Source: JASHVB01 sp035508435
Lineage (GTDB): Bacteria; Pseudomonadota; Alphaproteobacteria; Acetobacterales; Acetobacteraceae
Length of the DNA stretch: 64,000 nucleotides
Assembly: GCA_035508435.1 (NCBI GenBank)
Contig: DATJNA010000067.1
Location: 1-64,000, forward strand
Direction: 5' to 3'
Shown here: piece after piece, positions 9,029 through 17,627 of the stretch
Position numbering within the stretch: the stretch's first letter is position 1
Layout: every line of letters begins with the position of its first letter
Program-made: the position numbers and the translations under genes
The notes under the pieces: model-generated
Database searches by the model: none
Told to the model about the DNA's origin: nothing
Seen by the model: the letters and a program-made list of their open reading frames with translations, nothing else

Positions 9029-9414
9029 TTGTCCCCTCCATCCAAGTTCTGAAGTCTTCAAGTTGGTGCTTGGTTACGACGCTCGGCGTGATTGGACGCT
9101 ATCGAAGCGATGGCAAGGCTGTGCTTCGGCCGAGGCCTAGGAGTTATTGCGCGTATTTCTGTCTCGATATGGCAAGCTTGACATAGATCAATTTACGGTG
9201 ATGCGTCGAGCGAGGCGAACCAATAAAGCTTGATGTGAATGACACCTTCCAGTGGCGGCTCAGTGTCGCTCGGACCGGCAGGCCATTGCAGCCGGTCTAT
9301 CCAGGGCCTGCTTGCCTTTGGCGTCGCTGGCGGTTCTGGAACTCCAAAAGGGACCGGCTTGCTCGCCCGGTATCGGCAAAATCGACCCGCGTCAGACCGG
9401 GCACCTGCAGACCG
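9029..9414. other. Intergenic region upstream of carboxylesterase
   Basis: 386 bases between two minus-strand genes. It includes the FNR-type box at 9178-9191 and an AT-richer segment around 9140-9240, and probably holds the carboxylesterase promoter. No coding frame is convincing. Confidence 0.6.
9178..9191. promoter_or_regulatory. FNR/FixK-type binding site upstream of carboxylesterase
   Basis: TTGACATAGATCAA fits TTGAY-N4-RTCAA and differs from the 6709 box at only two spacer bases. It is about 150 bases upstream of the carboxylesterase start. Confidence 0.55.
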
Positions 9415-10392
9415 TTACGGCCGCATCTCCTCGCGGTAGAGATTCAGGGCTTGCATCACCGGCACGTCGCTGAAGCTGAACAAGCAAGCCGGTCTGTCGC
9501 CGGTGTTGACGTGTTCACAGAAGGTCCAGGCCGGCACGGTGAAGACGTCCTTGTCTTCCCAGTCGAGCCGTTCGCCGCCGACGACGGAATGGCCGGCGCC
9601 TTCGACGACGTGATAGTTCGTACGGCAGACGCGGCGCCATGCCCGCGTCGCTTCGTCGGGCCGCAGCAACTGCATGTGGCAACTGATCGTCGGCATCACC
9701 GGCCCGCCGGTTGCCCGGTTCCGGTACTCCAGGACGGTCCCCTTGTCGCCAGTGCCGCCGCCGGCGGCCAGCCGGTCCAGCGCGGCCCGCATTTCCGACA
9801 TCGGGTAGTGCCACTGCGACGAGTTGCCAATCGCGCCGACCTCCTGCCGATCATGGGGGTACTCCTCGAAGAATCCGGCTTCGAGCAATCGAACCAGCGG
9901 CGTATCGAGGCCGTCCAGCCAGATCATCGGCGCGTCGGTGTCGTTGGCATGGTCGTGCCATGACCAGTTGGGCGTCAGCACGAGGTCGCCGGGAACCATC
10001 GGAACATGCTCCCCATTGACGACCGTATAGCCGCCCTTGCCCTCGATGATCAGACGCAAGGCCGCCGCGGAATGGCGATGGGCGCGCGCGATCTCGCCCG
10101 GCATCACGATTTGGATGTTGGCAACCAGCGTTTGGCTGGCGATCCCGGCAAGCCCGGGATTGCTCAGGCGCAATACGCGGCGTTCGGCCTGCGCGGTGCC
10201 GACCAGCTCGGCCGCCCGCATCGCTTGGGGCCGCAGATCCCGCCAATGCCACAGATAGGGTACTGCCGCGCTCTGGGGCGCGGCGCTGACGGCTTCGCTG
10301 ATCCAAGCCGGCGTCACATGCTGCATACGCAGTTGCGAGTAATAGTTCTGTAGTTCTTCCTGCGATGACCGGATATCGGAAAGCTGGAGCAT
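9415..10392 (-). CDS. Gentisate 1,2-dioxygenase-like cupin
   Basis: A 325-residue bicupin with the layout of gentisate/salicylate/1-hydroxy-2-naphthoate dioxygenases, which open dihydroxylated aromatic rings with Fe(II) and O2. The N-terminal cupin has the iron-binding AHRHSAAALRLIIEG motif and the later SWHDHAND histidine; the second cupin contains VPAWTFCEHVNT. Length is slightly below the usual 340-380. GGAGG lies 8 bases before the ATG. It follows the LLM oxidoreductase gene by 18 bases, so the two form an operon. The aromatic substrate cannot be deduced from sequence. Confidence 0.88.
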   Translation of the reverse strand: MLQLSDIRSSQEELQNYYSQLRMQHVTPAWISEAVSAAPQSAAVPYLWHWRDLRPQAMRAAELVGTAQAERRVLRLSNPGLAGIASQTLVANIQIVMPGEIARAHRHSAAALRLIIEGKGGYTVVNGEHVPMVPGDLVLTPNWSWHDHANDTDAPMIWLDGLDTPLVRLLEAGFFEEYPHDRQEVGAIGNSSQWHYPMSEMRAALDRLAAGGGTGDKGTVLEYRNRATGGPVMPTISCHMQLLRPDEATRAWRRVCRTNYHVVEGAGHSVVGGERLDWEDKDVFTVPAWTFCEHVNTGDRPACLFSFSDVPVMQALNLYREEMRP

Positions 10393-10410
10393 GCGCGATC
10401 CTCCGCGATG

Positions 10411-11319
10411 TTAGGCCAGCGCCACGCGCACTGCGGCCAGGCGCTCCAGCGAACCAAGCACTTTCGGCTGATCGTTGGTCAAATGCCGAACCAGGATCTC
10501 GTCGTAGCCGATCGCCGTGAACGTCCGAAATTGGTCTGCGACTCCGTCGACTGTTCCCGCGATCAGCGCTTCCGCAGGCATGCCACGGTAGCCGCGGTTC
10601 AGCGCCTGCTGCAACACTGCTTGCGCCTCCGTCGAGGACTCACCGACGTAAACGTCACGCCGCAGAACGATCGCGCCCGGGTCTCTGCCGTAGGCAGCGC
10701 ACCGCTCGCGGTACAGGTCGGCCTGCGTGCGGGCCTCCGCGTAAGTGAGGCTGGGGCTGGCAATCCAGCCCGCCGCCAGGCGTGCCGTTCGATCGATGGC
10801 GGGAGCAGCACTGGCGCCGATCCAGACCTCAACCGGCTCCTGCGGGCGTAGGGCAAGGCGTGCGTTGGTGATACGAAACCGCCGCGCGGAACTCACGGTT
10901 TCGCCAGCCAGCAGGCGCCGGACGATATCGAGTGCTTCCTCGAACGCCGAAGGACGCGTCTTTATGTTCACGCCCATCGCGGCAAAGCGATCCTCACCCC
11001 AACCGAGCCCGCATTGCATGATGAAGCGGCCTTGCGCAATTGCGGCAAGCGTGCCGATTTGTTCCGCCACCAGCACCGGGTGCCACATCGGGAGCAGGAA
11101 CAAGCAGCCGGCCGGCGCCTCGCCCCATTCCGCCAGCAGGCGTCCGAGCATCGGCGTGTTCTGATAATACGGGGTCGGCGAGCCGTGGTGATCGCCGACA
11201 AACAGCGAGTCGAGCGACGCACGGTGCGCCGCCTGCGCCCTTTCGACCATCCAGCGCGCTCCGAGGCGCGCGTCTGTCGCATCCGGATAATTGCTCGTGA
11301 GCGAGATCCCGACTCTCAT
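10411..11319 (-). CDS. LLM-class flavin-dependent oxidoreductase
   Basis: A 302-residue luciferase-like TIM-barrel monooxygenase. It starts MRVGISLTSNYPDA and has the conserved SLFVGDHHG, GRFIMQCGLGWGEDRFAAMGV and VEVWIGASAAPAIDRTARLAAGW segments used to hold FMN or F420. Family members oxidise diverse substrates with reduced flavin; no specific substrate is evident. Its ATG overlaps the TGA of an upstream 118-residue frame by 4 bases, and no ribosome site precedes it, pointing to translational coupling. Co-oriented with the cupin dioxygenase downstream, implying a small degradative operon. Confidence 0.9.
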   Translation of the reverse strand: MRVGISLTSNYPDATDARLGARWMVERAQAAHRASLDSLFVGDHHGSPTPYYQNTPMLGRLLAEWGEAPAGCLFLLPMWHPVLVAEQIGTLAAIAQGRFIMQCGLGWGEDRFAAMGVNIKTRPSAFEEALDIVRRLLAGETVSSARRFRITNARLALRPQEPVEVWIGASAAPAIDRTARLAAGWIASPSLTYAEARTQADLYRERCAAYGRDPGAIVLRRDVYVGESSTEAQAVLQQALNRGYRGMPAEALIAGTVDGVADQFRTFTAIGYDEILVRHLTNDQPKVLGSLERLAAVRVALA

Positions 11320-11672
11320 CGCGTCACCGTTGGTCGCTGGATGAGCCGCGCATTAGACCAGAACTCACCGACCAAGCCAAGGACCGAACGCGCGACTGCG
11401 GCTTGATTGCTCTGCATCGCGTAGCTGAACTGAAGACCATCCGGCAGCCGCGTTCGCCGCACGGCGAACGACACCAAATAACATTCCGGCACCGGCTGCC
11501 ACTTGCGCCACCGAGGGCCCGAGAAAGGGCCATCGGGATGGTTGGCGAACGGGCTCGCTGTCCGTATTATCCCCGACAAGGAATGCCGAAAAGGCCCCGC
11601 CGGAAGCGCGATGTCGTGCTTGGTCACGCGATCGAGAACGGGGCCCGCGTGCCTGCGGCCAAAAATATCCAT
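11316..11672 (-). CDS. Hypothetical protein coupled to LLM gene
   Basis: A 118-residue frame not recognised as any family. The second half, from about PVPECYLVSFAVRRTRLP onward, has natural protein composition. Its CGATGA end overlaps the LLM start in the ATGA manner, and the LLM gene lacks its own ribosome site, which is the main argument for translation. The N-terminal half is less convincing, and the true start may be internal. It also overlaps the likely promoter of the divergent MFS gene. Confidence 0.42.
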   Translation of the reverse strand: MDIFGRRHAGPVLDRVTKHDIALPAGPFRHSLSGIIRTASPFANHPDGPFSGPRWRKWQPVPECYLVSFAVRRTRLPDGLQFSYAMQSNQAAVARSVLGLVGEFWSNARLIQRPTVTR

Positions 11673-11698
11673 AACGCGGAACTGGGAGAGACGCAGCC

Positions 11699-13120
11699 AT
11701 GGCCTCGATCACCTACACGGACGACTTCGCCGCGCCTGCCACGGCTAGTCCGGCAGAAATCCTCACAGCGCGACTGGACCGATTGCCGATGACCCGCACG
11801 CTGTGGGTCATGGCAGCGTTGGTGTCGCTCGGTGGCTTTTTCGACGCGCTGGCGCTGGAGCTCGTCGCGACCCTGGCCCCGGGGCTGTTTCACGACAACA
11901 TCCTGACTGCAACGACCGTGAGCTTCTTCGGCATGACGGGGCTGGCGAGTTTCATCGCCGCGATGTTCGCCGGAATGCTCGTCGGCTCGCTGGTGTTTTC
12001 CCAGATCGCCGACTTGTTCGGCCGGCGCACGATCTTCGCGTTTGCCCTGCTATGGTACGGCGTCGGCAGCTTCATCATGGCGTTTCAAAACACCGCCGAT
12101 GGGCTGAATCTGTGGCGCTTCATCAGCACGGTCGGCCTTGGCATCGAGCTGGTCACAGTCGATGCCTATCTGTCCGAGCTGGTGCCGAAAGCCTCGCGTG
12201 GCAGGGCGTTCGGTTTGCTGATAGCGATCAGCGCGGCATCCGGCCCGTTCGCCTATTTCCTCGCCTGGCAGTTGGTGCCCAACGCGCCGCTGGGACTGGA
12301 CGGCTGGCGCTGGGTGGTGCTGATCAGCTCTGCGAGTGCCGTGTTCGTCTGGTGGATTCGGCTCGGCTTGCCGGAAAGCCCACGTTGGCTCGCCCAGCAA
12401 GGCCGCATCGACGAGGCCGAGCAAGTGATGTCGCGCATCGAGCAACGGGTGGAAGCCGAATATGGGCGGCGGCTGCCGCAACCGGATCGGCCACAGCTCC
12501 AGGAGCCGCGCAAGGGGACGCTGACGGAAATCTTCAACCCTCAATTCCGCACCCGAACGATCATGCTGGTACTGTTCAACTTCTTCCAGACAGTCGGGTT
12601 CTACGGCTTCTTCGCCTGGATCCCTACCCTGCTGATCGCCAAAGGCATCCATGTCACGCAGAGCCTGGAGTATGGTTTCGTCATCAAGGCCGCCAGCTTC
12701 GTCTTCCCGTTCGTCATCATGCTGTTTGCCGACCGCTTGGAACGGAAATGGTCAGTCTGCCTGTCGTGTATCGCAATTGCTGTGTTTGGTCTGATCTTCG
12801 CGCAGCAAACGACGCCGGGGACGCTGATGGTGCTTGGGACATGCCTGTCGGCGTCGACCGGATGGCTGGCTTATGCGCTGCATAACTACCAATCGGAGTT
12901 GTACCCCACACGGGTGCGCGCCCGCGCAATCGGCTTCGTCTATTCGTGGAGCAGGTTGAGCGGGATCCTGGTCGGGTTCATGGTGGCGTTCTTCCTGCGT
13001 AACTTCGGCGTGGGCGGCGTGTTCATGTTCGTCGCATCCTGCATGGCCGTGGTGGTGCTGGCGGTCGCACTGCTGGGGCCTCGCACCAACAACCTCGAGC
13101 TGGAGGCAATCGCCCATTGA
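11699..13120 (+). CDS. Major facilitator superfamily transporter
   Basis: A 473-residue transporter with twelve hydrophobic segments. The loop 2-3 signature appears as SQIADLFGRRTIF, and the central sugar-porter/aromatic-acid-porter style motif as LPESPRWLAQQGRIDEAEQV; a second-half counterpart is ADRLERKW. These traits fit the sugar-porter or AAHS branches, which carry sugars, organic acids or aromatic acids with protons. GGGAGAG precedes the ATG. It is divergent from the cupin/LLM operon, so import of an aromatic or related acid for those enzymes is a reasonable but unproven inference. Confidence 0.9.
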   Translation: MASITYTDDFAAPATASPAEILTARLDRLPMTRTLWVMAALVSLGGFFDALALELVATLAPGLFHDNILTATTVSFFGMTGLASFIAAMFAGMLVGSLVFSQIADLFGRRTIFAFALLWYGVGSFIMAFQNTADGLNLWRFISTVGLGIELVTVDAYLSELVPKASRGRAFGLLIAISAASGPFAYFLAWQLVPNAPLGLDGWRWVVLISSASAVFVWWIRLGLPESPRWLAQQGRIDEAEQVMSRIEQRVEAEYGRRLPQPDRPQLQEPRKGTLTEIFNPQFRTRTIMLVLFNFFQTVGFYGFFAWIPTLLIAKGIHVTQSLEYGFVIKAASFVFPFVIMLFADRLERKWSVCLSCIAIAVFGLIFAQQTTPGTLMVLGTCLSASTGWLAYALHNYQSELYPTRVRARAIGFVYSWSRLSGILVGFMVAFFLRNFGVGGVFMFVASCMAVVVLAVALLGPRTNNLELEAIAH

Positions 13121-13147
13121 ACAGCGTTGCCGTCATGATCGCGCGGT

Positions 13148-13201
13148 AGGAGGAGCCGATGGCAATCGGCGGCTTCCAGTAAAGTGTCATTGGTTCCTCC
13201 T
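13148..13201. repeat. Inverted repeat of two ribosome-site/ATG modules
   Basis: AGGAGGAGCCGATG (13148-13161) and its inverted counterpart AGGAGGAACCAATG (minus, 13201-13188) match at 12 of 14 positions. Each is a textbook ribosome site plus ATG, facing inward. The plus-strand frame is 7 codons and stops at once; the minus-strand frame runs 55 codons (to 13023) into the antisense of the MFS gene. Confidence 0.5.
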
Positions 13202-13397
13202 GCCCCTTGCAACGCCGCCACAACAACGGGGCCACGCGATCTATACGAGCGGCAAGTGTCACAACGTGCGTTGACACCAGATCACCGTCCCCTCCCCCGC
13301 GTAGCGGAAGGCGGCGGCGGTGGGCCGGCGATCCGAACTGCCATCCAGCGTGACGCAACGGCCGGCACGTCGTTGCTCGAGGACCCAGGGTGTTCGG

Positions 13398-14456
13398 CTA
13401 TGCCCTCGCTGGGCCGAGCGTTGGCATGAACTCTATCAGATAGGGCTTCCATACTTCGGCATAGAGGTGGGTGAAATGGCCATGTGTCTTCGGGCCTGCC
13501 GGGATTAGCACGTAGCGGCCGTTGCGTACGCGTTGCATTGCGCGCTCCACAGTGCCGAGTTCCGGCGGATTGGCTTCGTCCTCCGCCGCGTTGATCAAGA
13601 GTACCTTGGCCTTGATTTTGTCGAGATCGGGCTCGGGGTTGTAGTCTCGGATAGCCTCGATTGCCCACAGTGCATCGTTGGCATCGCCTTTGGCTGCCTG
13701 GGCGAGACGCTCCTCGTAAAGAGCGTCGGCCGCGGTGAGGGTCGGCGCGATTTCCTGGATGCGCGTAGCGCTTTCGGTACGCAGCGAGTTGGCAGCCGCA
13801 GTATAAGTATAATATTGCGGGTTCTTCACGTAATCCCCGTTATTCCAGTCCGGATCGTGGCGAATTGCCTCCGCAGCAGCCCGCCGCATGATCCAATTGC
13901 GACCACTGATCTGAATGGGCTGGCATGAGATCGGCACCACCCCATCCATCAGATCGGGATACATCTCGGCCCACATCCAGGCATGCATGCCACCCATCGA
14001 GCTGCCGATGACGAGGCGCAGATGCGAGACGCCAAGGCCTTCGGTTATCAGCCGATAGCCGCTCTCAACCATGTCATGATAGCGATAATGCGGAAATCTT
14101 CCCTTCAGCCCGTCGGAAGGTTTGCTCGAGCCGCCGCGTCCGATCGCGTCTGGAATTATGATGAAATGGTCTGCCGCGTCGAGCGGCTCTCCGGACGCGA
14201 ACAATTCGTCGGCAAGGCTTGGGCGCAACCAATTGGCACCCGTGCCGGTATTGCCCTGCAACAACAGGACGCCGTTGATGATCTTGCCCGCTGTGTCGCG
14301 CTTCGCTGTGCCAAGTGTGCGATAGTGCAGCACCAGCTCAGGCAATACCTCGCCGCTGCGGAACTCGTAGTTTTCGATGACGAAAGTGCCCTCATCGAAA
14401 TTCGGCCATTTGGCTTGCGGCAATGGTGTCGAGATGGCAGCGGCATCGTCGGTCAT
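13398..14456 (-). CDS. MetX-like alpha/beta hydrolase
   Basis: A 352-residue protein of the homoserine O-acetyltransferase-like alpha/beta hydrolase group. Visible landmarks are LPELVLHYRTLG, VLLLQGNTGTGANW, DAIGRGGSSKPSDG, the nucleophile elbow VIGSSMGGMHAWMW and a C-terminal GPKTHGHFTH with the catalytic histidine. True MetX enzymes have a GGSMGGMQ elbow, and no methionine genes are nearby, so hydrolase activity on another ester or amide is as likely as acyl transfer. GGGGAGT lies upstream of the ATG at 14456. It faces away from the MFS gene. Confidence 0.85.
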   Translation of the reverse strand: MTDDAAAISTPLPQAKWPNFDEGTFVIENYEFRSGEVLPELVLHYRTLGTAKRDTAGKIINGVLLLQGNTGTGANWLRPSLADELFASGEPLDAADHFIIIPDAIGRGGSSKPSDGLKGRFPHYRYHDMVESGYRLITEGLGVSHLRLVIGSSMGGMHAWMWAEMYPDLMDGVVPISCQPIQISGRNWIMRRAAAEAIRHDPDWNNGDYVKNPQYYTYTAAANSLRTESATRIQEIAPTLTAADALYEERLAQAAKGDANDALWAIEAIRDYNPEPDLDKIKAKVLLINAAEDEANPPELGTVERAMQRVRNGRYVLIPAGPKTHGHFTHLYAEVWKPYLIEFMPTLGPARA

Positions 14457-14580
14457 TGATAACTCCCCAAACTCGGTTCAGCAGATAATAGCGGCAGTCC
14501 GGGCCGCGGCCAGCCCTGAGCATTCCGGTGGATCACGAACGGTTATCCCGCGCAGACCCGCGCCTTTGCTCGACATGCGA

Positions 14581-14740
14581 TCATTCCCGGTCGGCCACAC
14601 GGCTGCGCATGTAGGCCTGCGGGCTGCAGCCCATTTCGGTGCGGAAAACATAGATGAATGCGGAGGTCGATCCATAGCCGAGTTCCATGGCGGTCCGCGT
14701 CACATCCAAACCGCCGCCCAACAGCTCGATCGCGCGCGGC
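14581..14740 (-). pseudogene. AraC-type regulator remnant, C-terminal end only
   Basis: The minus strand reads AIELLGGGLDVTRTAMELGY then GSTSAFIYVFRTEMGCSPQA and stops about nine codons later. This is the second helix-turn-helix and conserved tail of AraC-family activators (the usual GF/GY-S-x-S-x-F-x-R-x-F pattern). All sequence upstream of this, including the ligand domain and first helix-turn-helix, is missing. The homology stops near 14740 where a transporter fragment begins on the other strand, so this is a broken gene. Confidence 0.8.
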
Positions 14741-15361
14741 GCGACTGCGGCACAGTCCGGGATCTACCTCGTTCCGTTCATGCTCTCCAGCGCGGCAGGC
14801 AATATCACCGGAAGCCGGTGGGGCAGGCAGTTCGGCAGCTTTCGCGGCGGGCTGCGCATCGCGACCATCCTGTGCCTGGCCGGTCTCACTCTGTTGGCGC
14901 TGCTGCCGCTGGATGCGCCGGTCTGGGCGATCATCGCGGGACTGATCATCACCGGTTGCGGCGTGGGCACCTGCCTCATCGGGTCAATCACGAGTGCCCA
15001 GAATGCCCTGATCCCCCAGGATATCGGCTGCGGAACAGGCGCGCTCCTGGTGCTCCGTTCGGTCGGAGGCGCGAGTGGGTCGACCCTTGCAGGCGCCATC
15101 ATCGCTGCGAGATTGGTCACGACCAGGCATGCTGCCGGTGATCGGCCGTTCTCACCGGCACATGCCCTGCACCGTGGCGCCGCGGCTTTGGATTATGCCG
15201 CACACACCGGTTCAACCGCTGCGGCTACCCATCTGGGGGCGGCGTTTGGGCTGGTGTATTCGGCGGCAGCGACGGTTGCGGCGATCTCACTCGTTGTGAC
15301 GCTACGAATGCCGAATACGCCACTGCGCGAAACCCTGCAGTTTGCCCCAGTGTCGGAGTAG
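14741..15361 (+). pseudogene. DHA2-type MFS transporter remnant, C-terminal half
   Basis: About 206 residues from AAQSGIYLVPFMLSSAAGNI to the stop, covering roughly the last six membrane segments of a 14-span DHA2 multidrug transporter (QSG-x-x-x-x-P-x-x and the GCGVGTCLIGSIT region are typical). No start codon of its own is expected; the ATG at 14687 lies in what is antisense AraC sequence. The 5' half is missing. Together with the AraC remnant this marks one deletion joint. Confidence 0.78.
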
Positions 15362-15399
15362 CTGCCAAATAATCGACCTGAGCCGATCTGTTGGGCTGC

Positions 15400-16083
15400 T
15401 CAGGCGGGAGCACCGATGCCCTGAACGTTCCGGAGGTGGCCGGTCTTGATCCAGAGCCTGCAACCATTCGGACCTGCCTTGGCCTGCAGCATGCTGTTGG
15501 CTGGCAGCCGCAACCAGGACAGAGGCTCGAAGTGCTCGCCGCCCTCCTCGAACCCGCCGTCCAGCACCAGCAGTTCGGCACCGCCTGGCACGTTCAGCGT
15601 GACACTTGCATCGGGCATCCACCGCTCCAGCCGCACGTCTTCGCATCCATCGCGGAACAATGCGAGCGACTCCACGCCGTGTCGCTCCTCGGCGGCCTGA
15701 TAGTCCATCGCGGCTGTATTGAGTTTGACCTCTTTTCGGTCCGCCGGATCGAACTGCCACAGCTTGACGAACAATACGCAGCCGGGGGCCGAGCCAGGCG
15801 TATGGCGCGACGTCGGCGGATTGCGGACATAGCTCCCGGCCGGATAGTCACCATGCTCGTCCTGAAAGACACCCTCGAGCACCAGAAATTCCTCTCCGCC
15901 GCCGTGGGTATGGGGCGAGAAGTGACTGCCAGACGCGTAGCGAACGATGGACGTGGCGCGGGCCACCTCGTCGCCGATGCGGTCCAACATTCGCCGTTCA
16001 ACCCCGGCCATTGGCGAAGGCACCCAGGAGAGCCGCGCGGCGTGAACAGCAACGCGGCTGGTAAAATCAACGTTGATTTCCAT
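15400..16083 (-). CDS. ChrR-like double-cupin protein
   Basis: A 227-residue protein with two cupin units. The first has the metal-binding GSHFSPHTHGGGEEFLVLEG motif followed by DYPAGSYVRNPPTSRHTP, the signature of the ChrR/anti-sigma cupin family; the second, around GGAELLVLDGGFEEGGEHFE, has lost part of the histidine set. Unlike true ChrR there is no N-terminal zinc anti-sigma domain and no sigma factor gene nearby. The ATG at 16083 is set by GGAGGAG 8 bases upstream. It follows the TPR gene by 71 bases on the same strand and may share its transcript. Confidence 0.85.
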   Translation of the reverse strand: MEINVDFTSRVAVHAARLSWVPSPMAGVERRMLDRIGDEVARATSIVRYASGSHFSPHTHGGGEEFLVLEGVFQDEHGDYPAGSYVRNPPTSRHTPGSAPGCVLFVKLWQFDPADRKEVKLNTAAMDYQAAEERHGVESLALFRDGCEDVRLERWMPDASVTLNVPGGAELLVLDGGFEEGGEHFEPLSWLRLPANSMLQAKAGPNGCRLWIKTGHLRNVQGIGAPA

Positions 16084-16154
16084 CGTGTCTCCTCCGACCA
16101 CGTGCTTGAGGTTTACGTCACTCAGGCGAGCGCAGATTGGTTCTTGCCGCGCAC

Positions 16155-17468
16155 TCATCCGGCAGATGCAAGCCAGCGTTGGTCGCGCGTCGACGGGCGG
16201 CGCGCAAGTCGATCGATCAGTTGCTCCCTCGCTGCCCCGCCGCGCCCGGAACGCAGGCAAGCCACGATGTAGGTGTCCTGGAACAATTCGCGCTGAGCAT
16301 TGCTGCCGCCGACACGTATCAGCTCCGGCAGCACCGGGCGGATCAGGTCCGCGGCTGCGGCGTAGTCGCCTTGGGCGAAAGCGACAATGGCCTCGCCAAG
16401 CACCGGCACCACCTCACCCTGCGGCAAGCGGCCGATCGCCAGACGCTCGCGGGCTTCCGCGATGCGCTGCCGGGCCGCTGCCGTGTCGCCAATCGCGGCA
16501 TCCGCCAGCACGGCATGCAGATCGGCGAAGTGCATCGCGGCATGCGGGAAGATCTGGTGGGCGAATTCCGCGACTTCGCGCCAATCTTCGCCGACCGGCG
16601 GGGTCTCGCCGTAGATTTGCCAGCGCCAAAGAAACGCGGCCGGGTCGGACAGTTTGATGACCTGCGGCGCCTGCGCCACGGCCACGCGGATCGCATCGGC
16701 ATAGATTGAGTGCGCCCGGGCAGCGTTGCCGCGCGCCAGCTCGCACAACGCGAGGTGCCACGACAGGTGGCCGTGGAGCTGGCTGCGGCGATCGTATTCG
16801 GGCAGCCACCCCGCAACGAAAGCGGCCCCTGCCTCGGCATCACCTGCCTCGTAATAGCCATGCGCGAGGGCATGCGCGCCCCAGGCATTGCGTGGGTTGA
16901 GGGACAGCGCATGCTCCACCTCGGCAATGCCGGCGGCGACGTCGCTGCCGCTCTCGATACGCGCCCAGCCGAGGAAGGTGAGAAAGAACGAGTCCTCGCC
17001 CCACTGTGGTGCGAGGCGCTGCAACATCGCCAGCTCGGCCTCGCGGTGATCGAGGCGACCGCTGAAGCCGAGCAATCCGAACGCACCCAGCGCCAGGAAC
17101 AGGGGCAGCGCGTCGCGCGGGTAGCCGACCAAATGTTCGTCGAGCAATGCCAGGGCCTGCGGCCCGGCGCCGCTCACCGCCAGCGCAACGATTTCGACAT
17201 GGCGGGCCTCGCGCGGGCTGACGCGGTCACAGAGCGCGCGCGCCACTGCGACTTCCGCCTGTGCCTCGGGAATGCGCATGTACACCTGGAGCCAGCGCGC
17301 CCTGGCGATCCGTGCCAGCGCGAAATCAGGGTCGGCGTGAAGCGCCGCATCGAGCGCGTCCGCCGTGCCGAAATTGGCCGTCAGCATGCAATCAACGGCA
17401 TGCAGGTAATGGTCTGCTGCCGCCTCCGAGACCGTCGTCAGCGGATAGCCAAAACGGTCAGATGCCAC
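16155..17468 (-). CDS. Tetratricopeptide repeat protein, TPR38-like paralogue
   Basis: A 437-residue soluble helical repeat protein, paralogous to the one at 116-1420: both share the RFGYPL/RYDLPL opening, the FALARIARARW/FALAHAGKAQ repeat and the QLHGHLSWHLALCELARGN centre. The start is a GTG at 17468 with GGAGGCAAC before it. Function of this family is not established. It probably heads a two-gene unit with the cupin gene. Two members within 16 kb suggest duplication within the genome neighbourhood. Confidence 0.86.
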   Translation of the reverse strand: MASDRFGYPLTTVSEAAADHYLHAVDCMLTANFGTADALDAALHADPDFALARIARARWLQVYMRIPEAQAEVAVARALCDRVSPREARHVEIVALAVSGAGPQALALLDEHLVGYPRDALPLFLALGAFGLLGFSGRLDHREAELAMLQRLAPQWGEDSFFLTFLGWARIESGSDVAAGIAEVEHALSLNPRNAWGAHALAHGYYEAGDAEAGAAFVAGWLPEYDRRSQLHGHLSWHLALCELARGNAARAHSIYADAIRVAVAQAPQVIKLSDPAAFLWRWQIYGETPPVGEDWREVAEFAHQIFPHAAMHFADLHAVLADAAIGDTAAARQRIAEARERLAIGRLPQGEVVPVLGEAIVAFAQGDYAAAADLIRPVLPELIRVGGSNAQRELFQDTYIVACLRSGRGGAAREQLIDRLARRPSTRDQRWLASAG

Positions 17469-17627
17469 TCGTTGCCTCCATCTCAGCCGGGGACGGTTCT
17501 GTCACGGCACCTCGCCCGCCCATTGGTAGCGCACCATAACTGCTCGGAGCATGTCTGTCTTTCGATGGCTCGACAACGGATGTAGAATAACAGACAGACG
17601 GCCAGAAGGCGGCGAAGAACCCCACAC

